Below, one piece after another: positions 13,864 through 19,815 of a stretch of DNA of 19,815 nt. The translations under genes were made by a program, and so were the position numbers. The notes under the pieces were generated by a model. That model worked only from the letters and a program-made list of their open reading frames with translations. It was not told the DNA's origin and ran no database searches. The stretch comes from JAAYYF01 sp040255585 (lineage in GTDB: Bacteria > Deinococcota > Deinococci > Deinococcales > Trueperaceae). Position 1 is the stretch's first letter. Each line of letters begins with the position of its first letter. The DNA lies in assembly GCA_040255585.1 (NCBI GenBank), contig JBDZVI010000058.1:1-19815 (forward strand). The letters are read 5' to 3'.

Positions 13864-13869
13864 ATGATA
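13864..13869 (-). promoter_or_regulatory. Possible -10 box (TATCAT) for the Cse60-like gene
   Basis: TATCAT on the minus strand lies 82 bases before the ATG, leaving a GC-rich leader of about 75 nt that ends in a strong ribosome-binding site. No convincing -35 is seen. The rest of 13782-13974 holds nothing else I can support. Confidence 0.35.
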
Positions 13870-13974
13870 ACCGCCACCGGTGCCACAGGCCGAGGGCATG
13901 CGCGGCGAGCGACCTTCGGGCTCCCCGGTCTTGCACATGCCTGAATCCGACGCCGCCGTCCGAGGCGCCCCTGT

Positions 13975-13980
13975 TAGCCT
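13975..13980 (+). promoter_or_regulatory. Leaderless -10 box (TAGCCT) of the CDP-alcohol transferase operon
   Basis: TAGCCT is followed by TAGCGC (6 bases) and the GTG at 13987. This supports the GTG start and a leaderless transcript for the three-gene operon ending in polA. Confidence 0.6.
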
Positions 13981-13986
13981 TAGCGC

Positions 13987-14889
13987 GTGCCGGCACCAGC
14001 CAAGCCCCGCCCGAAGCGGGAGGTCGTGATGGCGGTCGTCCAGCCGTCGGCGAACGCCGTCGTACGGCTGCTCGAGCGTACGAGCGTCGCCCCGTGGCAG
14101 GTGGTGGTCGGTCACACGCTCCTGGGTTTCCTGGCGGCGGCCCTCGTGGCGAGCGCAAGCCATGCCAACTGGCTCGCCGCAGCCGTGCTGCTACAGGTGA
14201 AGACCGTCCTCGACAACGTCGACGGTGGCTTGGCCAGGGCAACCGGGCGGGTCACGGAGTTCGGCCGCTACCTCGACACGCTCTGCGACCTCGCGGTCAA
14301 CGTCGCGCTCTTCGCGGCGCTCGCCCGGCATGGGTCGGTGCTGGGAAGCGCGGCGGCGTTCGCGATCGTCACGGTGGCCTTGAGCGCCGACTTCGGTGCC
14401 CAGAAACGTTACGAGGAGGTGCGCGGGCTGCGTACTAGACCCGCGACCGGGGCCGCGCCGAACGGCAGGTCGAGCAGCGCGTCGAGCAGCGCCGAGCCGG
14501 GCACGAGCCCTGGGCCGACCACCCGGTCGAGGGCCGACTCCTCGGCAACGGCCCCTTGGCTTCTGAAGACAGCGCGAAGCGTGTACCGGCTCGTGTTGGC
14601 GCCGCAAGACAGGGCCTACGAGGCGCTCGACTCCCGCCTGTTCCGAACGGTAAGCGGCCAGGCATGGGGGCACGCTACGGGCGCCGAGCGCGAGCGCTGG
14701 GCCGACCTCTTCTCCACCGGCGCACTCGTCAACCTCGGCCTCAGCACGCAGTACCTGGCGCTCGGGGTGGCCCTGGCGCTCGGCATGCCCTACGCTTACG
14801 TCGTGATCTGCTGGTGCCAGCTGCCTTACCTATTGACCGTCCAGGCCGTCAGGGTCCTGCGCTACCGCGGGGTGGGGGGCCGACGGTGA
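13987..14889 (+). CDS. CDP-alcohol phosphatidyltransferase family membrane protein
   Basis: This 300-residue membrane enzyme carries the complete CDP-alcohol phosphotransferase signature, D76-x2-DG-x2-AR-x8-G-x3-D-x3-D (Asp76 to Asp101), which binds the CDP-linked donor and two metal ions. Hydrophobic segments flank it (about 42-70, 103-130) and there are more near the C-terminus (about 248-290). It transfers a phospho-alcohol moiety from a CDP-alcohol to a lipid or polyol acceptor; the actual substrates (glycerol phosphate, inositol, others) cannot be read from the sequence. Most family members are 180-220 residues; the extra length is a Ser/Gly/Pro-rich insertion at about 155-190 plus an amphipathic stretch before the last helices. 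The GTG start follows a leaderless -10 box by 6 bases; ATG 14029 is an alternative. Its stop overlaps the SDR start (GTGA). Confidence 0.85.
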   Translation: MPAPAKPRPKREVVMAVVQPSANAVVRLLERTSVAPWQVVVGHTLLGFLAAALVASASHANWLAAAVLLQVKTVLDNVDGGLARATGRVTEFGRYLDTLCDLAVNVALFAALARHGSVLGSAAAFAIVTVALSADFGAQKRYEEVRGLRTRPATGAAPNGRSSSASSSAEPGTSPGPTTRSRADSSATAPWLLKTARSVYRLVLAPQDRAYEALDSRLFRTVSGQAWGHATGAERERWADLFSTGALVNLGLSTQYLALGVALALGMPYAYVVICWCQLPYLLTVQAVRVLRYRGVGGRR

Positions 14890-15647
14890 GCGGGTCCCGC
14901 TCCGGACCTGTCGCACGCGGCCAGGTGCGCGGACGCCCGGCCGCGCTCGTCACCGGTGCGGCCAAGGGGATCGGCAAGGCCATCGCGTTGGCGTTGGCGG
15001 CGGACGGTTACGACGTGATGATCCACTACCGCAGGAGCCGCGAGGAGGCCGACGCCGTCGTGGCAGCCGCCGGCGCGTTCGGGGCGCACGCCGTGGCGGC
15101 CGCGGCCGACGTCACAGTCGAACCGGAGGCGCGCGGGCTCGTCGATGCCGCGTACTCCCTCTTCGGCCGCCTCGACGTGCTCGTCAACAACGTTGGCAAC
15201 TATCATCACGGCCCGCTCGCCGACCTCTCCAGCGAGGTCTGGCACGAGATGTTCGCGAGCAACCTCGACGCTACCTTCTACACGTGCCAACGCGCGGTGC
15301 CGTACCTGCGGCTCGCGCCCAACGGCGGCAGGATCGTGAACCTGGGCTACGCGGGGGCGGAGCTCGTCAAAGCGCGCCCCAGCATCGTGGCCTACGGGAT
15401 AGCCAAGACCGGCGTCATCCTCTACTCCAAGGCGCTGGCGCTCGCCGAGGCGAAGAACGGCATAACCGTCAACGTGGTGAGCCCCGGGGTCATAGAGAAC
15501 AGCGTCACCAAGCCGGTGCACGAGATCCCGATGGAGCGCGTGGGGCGGCTCGACGAGGTCATAGGCGCCGTCAGGTACTTCCTCAGCCCCGCCGCCGCCT
15601 ACGTGACGGGCACCACCCTCGAGGTCGCCGGGGCATGGAACGTGTGA
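14886..15647 (+). CDS. Short-chain dehydrogenase/reductase, catalytic Ser absent
   Basis: This 253-residue classical SDR-type protein has the Rossmann cofactor loop TGAAKGIG (23-30), an acidic/basic region after the second strand (HYRRSREEAD) that suggests NADP(H), NNVG (101-104), and the Tyr-x3-Lys pair Tyr170 and Lys174 (YGIAK). VSPGVIENSVT and YVTGTTLEVAG are typical FabG-like C-terminal elements. The serine normally 13 residues before the catalytic Tyr is a glycine (Gly157, in NLGYAGAE). The closest pattern I recall is in YmfI-like SDRs, some of which reduce 5-aminopentanone on EF-P, but this is weak. The substrate is unknown. Start GTG 14886 overlaps the previous stop; GTG 14925 is an alternative. 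polA starts 1 base after the stop. Confidence 0.8.
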   Translation: MSGSRSGPVARGQVRGRPAALVTGAAKGIGKAIALALAADGYDVMIHYRRSREEADAVVAAAGAFGAHAVAAAADVTVEPEARGLVDAAYSLFGRLDVLVNNVGNYHHGPLADLSSEVWHEMFASNLDATFYTCQRAVPYLRLAPNGGRIVNLGYAGAELVKARPSIVAYGIAKTGVILYSKALALAEAKNGITVNVVSPGVIENSVTKPVHEIPMERVGRLDEVIGAVRYFLSPAAAYVTGTTLEVAGAWNV

Positions 15648-15648
15648 G

Positions 15649-18288
15649 ATGAGCGCCAGGAAGCGGACCGACCATCTGCAGCCCTCGCTCTTCGGAGCGG
15701 ACGAGGGGGCGGAACGCGGCGACGCGACCCCGTCCCAGGCGCTCGGGCGCTCAGGCGCCGAAGGCGCCCGCGAGCCGGGCCGACCGCGCCTCACCCTCGT
15801 CGACGGCCACGGCCTCGCCTACCGCGCCTACTTCGCCATCCGCCAGCTCTCGACGGCGGGAGGCATGCCTACCAACGCCGTATACGGCTTCATGCGGGCC
15901 ATCCTCGACCTCTTGAAGGCGCAAGGCCCGGAGGACGGCCTCGTCGTGGCGTTCGACGCGCCCGCCCCCACCTTCCGCAAGGAGCGTTACGAGGAGTACA
16001 AGGCGCATCGCCCCAAGGCCCCGGACGATTTCTCCCTGCAACTGAACGCTATCAAGTCGCTCCTCGACCTCATGGACGTGCAGCGGATGGAGACGCCCGG
16101 CCTCGAGGCCGACGACCTCATCGGCTCCCTTGCCGTTCGCGCCGCCAAGAACGGGTGGTCCGTCGAGATCGTCACGAGCGACCGGGACGCCATGCAGCTC
16201 GTCTCGGACCGGATCACGGTCGTGAGCCCCGACGGCAAGCAGCGCATGGACCCGCGGGCCGTCGTGGAGAAGTACGGGGTTACGCCCTCCCAATGGGTCG
16301 ACTACCGGGCCCTCACGGGCGACTCCTCTGACAACATCCCCGGCGTGAAGGGCATCGGCCCAAGCGCGGCCCGGAAGCTCCTGGAGCTCTACGGCGACCT
16401 CGACGCCCTGCTCGCGAACCTCGACACGGTACCCGGCAAGGCCCAAGCGGCCGCCATCGGCGACGGGCTCGAGATGCTGGAGCTCTCGCGCGAGCTCTCG
16501 CGCATAGTGACGGACGCCGAGGTCGCGCTGACCATCAGGCCCGCGAGCGAACGGCGCATGCGGCGCCAGGAGCTCACCGCCGCACTGCAGCAGTTGGAGT
16601 TCGGGAGCGTCCTCTTCGAGCTCGGCCTCACGGAGAGGACCGCCTACGAGCGCGTCGCCTGGGACGACGTAGCCGGCGCGGTCGACCAGGACGGGCCGTG
16701 GTCGTACGGTTACGTGCTCAGCGACGTGAGGCCTACGGCCGCGCTGGTGACCGAGCTCGCGCTCGCGGCGGGCGGGAAGGTCGCCGAGGCGCCGGCCGGC
16801 AAGGGCGCCGTGGAGCGCGCCGAGCAGCTAGGCGTCGTCAACGCCCCGGACGCCAAGGCGCTGGTCGTGGCCGCCCGCCTGGCGGGAGCGTCCGACGCCG
16901 CGGCGGGCGACGACCCGCTCCTGATGGCTTACCTCCTCGACTCCGCCGGTGCCAGCGCCGAGACCTTGGCGCGGCGCCTCGGGGTCGGAGAGTGGGGCGC
17001 GAGCGCCCGCGAACACGCCGCGGTCGGCGCGGAGCTGATCAAGGCGCTCGGACCGCGTCTGCAAGGTAGACAGCGCGAGGTGTACGAGCGGATAGAACGC
17101 CCGCTCCAGAACGTCCTGGCCGACATGGAGGTGGCCGGCATCCTCCTCGACACGCGGCTGCTGGCCGAGCTGTCCACCGAGGCCGCTTCGGAGCTGGCCG
17201 TTCTCGAGGCGCGGCTCGGGGCGATCGCGGGGACCGGCGGCTTCAACGTCGCCTCGCGCGACCAGGTGGCATGGCTCCTCTTCGAGAAGCTCGGGCTGCG
17301 CGCCGGCCACCGCACGGCCACCGGCAAGCAGAGCACCGCCGTCGGGGCGCTGGAGCCGCTCAGGGGTCAGCACGAGGCGGTCGACCTGATCCTCGAGCAC
17401 CGCGAGATCGCCAAGCTGAAGGGGACGTACCTCGACCCGCTGCCCGCCCTGGCGGACGCTGCAGGGCGCGTCCACACGACGTTCGAGCAGGCCGTCGTCG
17501 CCACGGGCCGACTCTCGAGCGTCAACCCCAACCTCCAGAACGTGCCCGTGCGCACGGCGCGTGGGCGTGAGGTGCGCCGGGCCTTCATCGCAGGCGAGGG
17601 GCTGACGCTCCTCGTGGCCGACTACTCGCAGATCGAGCTGCGGATGCTTGCGCACATCGCCGAGGAGCCCGCGCTCATCGCCGCGTTCGCCTCGGGCGAT
17701 GACATCCACCGCGCCACGGCGGCTAACGTCTACGGGATCGAGCCTGACGCCGTCACGTCCGACATGCGCCGCGTCGCCAAGATCATCAACTTCGGCGTCC
17801 TGTACGGCATGTCCGCGCAGCGCCTGAGTCGGGAGCTCGAGATCGCCTACGACAGGGCGGAAGCCTTCATCGCGACCTACTTCCAGCGCTATCCGCGCGT
17901 GCGCGCCTACATCGACGACACGCTCACCGCCGCCAGGGCGACGGGCTACGTAGAGACTCTCATGGGCCGCAGGCGCGCCGTGCCGGACCTACTGAGCCCG
18001 AACCGCAGCGTGCGCGAGGGAGCGGAGCGCGTGGCCTACAACATGCCCATCCAGGGCAGCGCCGCGGACGTCATGAAGCTGGCGATGCTAGAGCTGGCCC
18101 CGGCGCTGGCACGCCTCGGGGGCCGCCTGCTGCTGCAGGTCCACGACGAGATCGTGGCCGAGGTGCCGCTAGAACGCGCCGCGGAGGCCGCGCCGATCGT
18201 GCGCGACATCATGGCCGGCGTCATCGAGCTTAAAGTCCCGCTCGTCGCGGACGTCGGTGTCGGCGCGAACTGGCTCGACGCCAAGTAA
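15649..18288 (+). CDS. polA: DNA polymerase I, Taq-type, with N-terminal extension
   Basis: Pol I fills gaps and removes RNA primers in replication and repair. The 879-residue protein has a 5'-nuclease domain (from LTLVDGHGLAYRAYF at 48, through GDSSDNIPGVKGIGPSAARK), a degenerate 3'-5' exonuclease-like domain (about 340-470) and a polymerase domain. The polymerase has motif A (ADYSQIELRMLAHI, Asp658), the O-helix (RRVAKIINFGVLYGMSAQRL, with Lys711, Phe715, Tyr719) and motif C (LQVHDEIVAEV, Asp833). The proofreading DxE and Y-x3-D motifs are absent, as in Taq, so it should lack proofreading. Compared with Taq it has about 34 extra N-terminal residues containing QPSLF (11-15). Start ATG 15649 lies 1 base after the SDR stop, with only a weak GGAAC upstream, so it is the third gene of the operon. 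Confidence 0.96.
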   Translation: MSARKRTDHLQPSLFGADEGAERGDATPSQALGRSGAEGAREPGRPRLTLVDGHGLAYRAYFAIRQLSTAGGMPTNAVYGFMRAILDLLKAQGPEDGLVVAFDAPAPTFRKERYEEYKAHRPKAPDDFSLQLNAIKSLLDLMDVQRMETPGLEADDLIGSLAVRAAKNGWSVEIVTSDRDAMQLVSDRITVVSPDGKQRMDPRAVVEKYGVTPSQWVDYRALTGDSSDNIPGVKGIGPSAARKLLELYGDLDALLANLDTVPGKAQAAAIGDGLEMLELSRELSRIVTDAEVALTIRPASERRMRRQELTAALQQLEFGSVLFELGLTERTAYERVAWDDVAGAVDQDGPWSYGYVLSDVRPTAALVTELALAAGGKVAEAPAGKGAVERAEQLGVVNAPDAKALVVAARLAGASDAAAGDDPLLMAYLLDSAGASAETLARRLGVGEWGASAREHAAVGAELIKALGPRLQGRQREVYERIERPLQNVLADMEVAGILLDTRLLAELSTEAASELAVLEARLGAIAGTGGFNVASRDQVAWLLFEKLGLRAGHRTATGKQSTAVGALEPLRGQHEAVDLILEHREIAKLKGTYLDPLPALADAAGRVHTTFEQAVVATGRLSSVNPNLQNVPVRTARGREVRRAFIAGEGLTLLVADYSQIELRMLAHIAEEPALIAAFASGDDIHRATAANVYGIEPDAVTSDMRRVAKIINFGVLYGMSAQRLSRELEIAYDRAEAFIATYFQRYPRVRAYIDDTLTAARATGYVETLMGRRRAVPDLLSPNRSVREGAERVAYNMPIQGSAADVMKLAMLELAPALARLGGRLLLQVHDEIVAEVPLERAAEAAPIVRDIMAGVIELKVPLVADVGVGANWLDAK

Positions 18289-18411
18289 CCCGACCATGGT
18301 CACCCTAGGGGAACTGTGGCCGGTCCGGCACGATGAACGGCCGGCAAGTGGGTTCGGTCGACGCCGATAACTCGTGAAGGATCGAGAAAGAGCGCCGTGA
18401 TAGTGACTGGG

Positions 18412-18417
18412 TATCAT
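18412..18417 (+). promoter_or_regulatory. Leaderless -10 box (TATCAT) of glmM
   Basis: TATCAT is followed by 7 bases (TGCTGCC) and the ATG at 18425, with no Shine-Dalgarno. The rest of the 136-bp gap after polA shows only a weak GCCGG/CCGGC inverted repeat (about 18320-18345), too poor to call a terminator. Confidence 0.55.
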
Positions 18418-18424
18418 TGCTGCC

Positions 18425-19815
18425 ATGTCTGACCGGCGTTATTTCGGCACTGACGGCGTTCGCGGGGTCGCCGGCATCCACCCCATGACCGCCACGTTCG
18501 CGCTGCGCCTCGGGATGGCCGTGGCGGAGACGGTTCGCGCGCGAACCGGCAGCAGGCCGCATCTACTGATCGGCATGGACACGCGCCGCTCGGGCCTCAT
18601 GCTGGCCCACGCGGCCGCGGCCGGCATGACGGCTCGAGGCGCCGAGGTCACGTGGCTCGGCGTGTTGCCTACGCCCGGCGTGTCGTTCCTGACGCGAGCC
18701 TTGGGAGCCGACGCCGGCCTGATGGTGTCGGCGAGTCACAACCCCTTCGACGACAACGGTCTGAAGCTCTTCAACCGCGACGGCGAGAAACTGTCCGACG
18801 AGGTGGAAGCGCGCCTCGAGGAGCTGGTCGAGAGCCTCGCGGAGGACGACGGGGCGGCGCTGGAGCGGGTCGTCGGCGACGGCGTCGGCAGCGTGAGCGT
18901 GGCCAAACCATGGGACGGCCACAACGGCTCCGGCGGCCAGGCGAGCGCTCTGGACCTCTACGTCAAGCACCTGCTCGACAACGCCCCGTACCTGGACGGC
19001 ATGCGCCTCGTGGTGGATTGCGCCAACGGGGCCAGCCATCTGATCGCGCCGCAGCTCTTCGCCAAGCTGGGCGCGCGTCTGGAAGTGATCAACGCCGGGC
19101 CGGACGGGCTGAACATCAACGTCGGGTGCGGCTCGACCCACCCTGAGACGCTCGCGAAGTACGTCAAGGCCGGCGGGTTCGAGGTCGGCGTCACCTTCGA
19201 CGGCGACGCGGACCGCGCTCTGCTGGTCGACTCCAAGGGTCGCGTCGTCACCGGCGATCACATGCTCGCCATCACGGCCCTGTCGCGCGGCGAGACCGGC
19301 CTCGTGGCCACGCAGATGAGCAACCTCGGCGCGGAGACGTACCTTCGTGAGCGCGGCGTCGTCATGCACCGCGCCAAGGTGGGCGATCGCTACGTCTTCG
19401 AAGGGCTCAAGAAGCACGGCCTCACGCTGGGCGGGGAGCAGTCCGGCCACCTCTTGTTCCTCGACAAGGCGCCTACCGGCGACGGCATCCTGACCGCCCT
19501 GATGACGCTGGCCGCGGTGCGCAAGTCGGGCAAGCCGCTCGAGGCATGGATGGACGAGATACCCGTGTTCCCGCAGGTGCTGAAGAACGTGACCGTCACG
19601 CCGGGCACCAGGGACCGCGTGGCGGCCGACGGCGCCGTGGCCAGGGTCGTAGCGGCCGTCGAGGCCGAGCTCGGTACCAGTGGGCGCGTCCTGCTCAGGC
19701 CCAGCGGCACTGAACCGCTCGTGCGCGTGATGGTCGAGGGCTCCGACCTAACCCAGGTAGAGCGCCTGGCGGACCAGGTCGTCGCGGCGGTCCGGGCCGC
19801 CGCGACCGACGGCGT
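18425..19815 (+). CDS. glmM: Phosphoglucosamine mutase GlmM (3' end cut by window)
   Basis: GlmM interconverts glucosamine-6-phosphate and glucosamine-1-phosphate, feeding UDP-GlcNAc for peptidoglycan. Four-domain alpha-D-phosphohexomutase motifs are all present: FGTDGVRGVAG (7-17), the phosphoserine loop VSASHNPFDDNGLKLF with catalytic Ser104, the metal loop TFDGDADR (257-264), the sugar loop GGEQSGHLLF, and the C-terminal phosphate-binding RPSGTEPLVRVMVEG. The visible 463 codons already cover the normal family length, so only the extreme C-terminus is missing; no stop codon is reached by base 19815. The region 155-174 (SVSVAKPWDGHNGSGGQ) is an unusual Gly-rich linker replacing the usual GRYxEFxK entry. 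The start follows a leaderless -10 box. Confidence 0.95.
   Translation, partial: MSDRRYFGTDGVRGVAGIHPMTATFALRLGMAVAETVRARTGSRPHLLIGMDTRRSGLMLAHAAAAGMTARGAEVTWLGVLPTPGVSFLTRALGADAGLMVSASHNPFDDNGLKLFNRDGEKLSDEVEARLEELVESLAEDDGAALERVVGDGVGSVSVAKPWDGHNGSGGQASALDLYVKHLLDNAPYLDGMRLVVDCANGASHLIAPQLFAKLGARLEVINAGPDGLNINVGCGSTHPETLAKYVKAGGFEVGVTFDGDADRALLVDSKGRVVTGDHMLAITALSRGETGLVATQMSNLGAETYLRERGVVMHRAKVGDRYVFEGLKKHGLTLGGEQSGHLLFLDKAPTGDGILTALMTLAAVRKSGKPLEAWMDEIPVFPQVLKNVTVTPGTRDRVAADGAVARVVAAVEAELGTSGRVLLRPSGTEPLVRVMVEGSDLTQVERLADQVVAAVRAAATDG

Noticed and set aside
1..19815. Mobile elements, CRISPR arrays, tRNA or rRNA genes
   Set aside because: I looked for terminal inverted repeats, transposase-like motifs, regularly spaced repeats and tRNA-like ends and saw none. 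The only tandem array is the three-copy 15-bp repeat at 11531-11575.

Overview
The window is about 19.8 kb of GC-rich, tightly packed bacterial chromosome with no tRNA, rRNA, insertion sequence, CRISPR array or prophage visible. Three things point to Deinococcota (Deinococcus-Thermus), perhaps a Truepera-like lineage. DNA polymerase I is Taq-like, with a degenerate proofreading domain. TrmH is close to the Thermus enzyme. Most transcription units begin with a TANNNT -10 box exactly 6-7 bases before an ATG or GTG, the hallmark of leaderless mRNAs common in that phylum. The lineage assignment is inference.

Layout. 97-1486 (+) encodes three small secreted proteins: a His-rich one, a putative metal-associated one and CopC, so probably a copper-handling cluster. 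It ends at a long hairpin. 1558-2067 (-) is a YbaK/EbsC-type aminoacyl-tRNA deacylase, divergent from trmH (2127-2759, +). trmH is followed by a lipoprotein PQQ-type sugar dehydrogenase (2769-3932), whose -10 box starts on the trmH stop codon. A 12-bp hairpin terminator separates this from a minus-strand pair, a class A penicillin-binding protein followed by a self-processing P1-family peptidase (7160-4039).

7315-11508 (-) is a tryptophan operon: trpL leader peptide, trpE, trpG, an inserted GT2 glycosyltransferase, then trpD. trpE/trpG and glycosyltransferase/trpD overlap by an ATGA; trpG and the glycosyltransferase are 3 bp apart. The trpL peptide (17 aa, with a Trp-Arg-Trp core) appears to be translated from a leaderless mRNA, and the RNA behind it can form alternative pairings reaching the trpE Shine-Dalgarno. 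This is the best candidate for an undescribed regulatory arrangement here.

11632-13516 (-) pairs a response regulator carrying a winged-helix plus BTAD-like output region with fabI (enoyl-ACP reductase) just downstream. A small Cse60-like protein (13590-13781, -) follows. 13987-18288 (+) is a tight operon of a CDP-alcohol phosphatidyltransferase, an SDR-family protein lacking the usual catalytic serine, and polA, whose N-terminal extension carries a QPSLF peptide resembling a sliding-clamp-binding motif. glmM (phosphoglucosamine mutase, from 18425) runs off the right edge.

Taken together this is mostly housekeeping: cell-wall precursor and peptidoglycan synthesis (glmM, PBP), lipid synthesis (fabI, CDP-alcohol transferase), tryptophan synthesis, tRNA quality control and modification, and DNA replication/repair. 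The interest lies mainly in how these genes are started and regulated.
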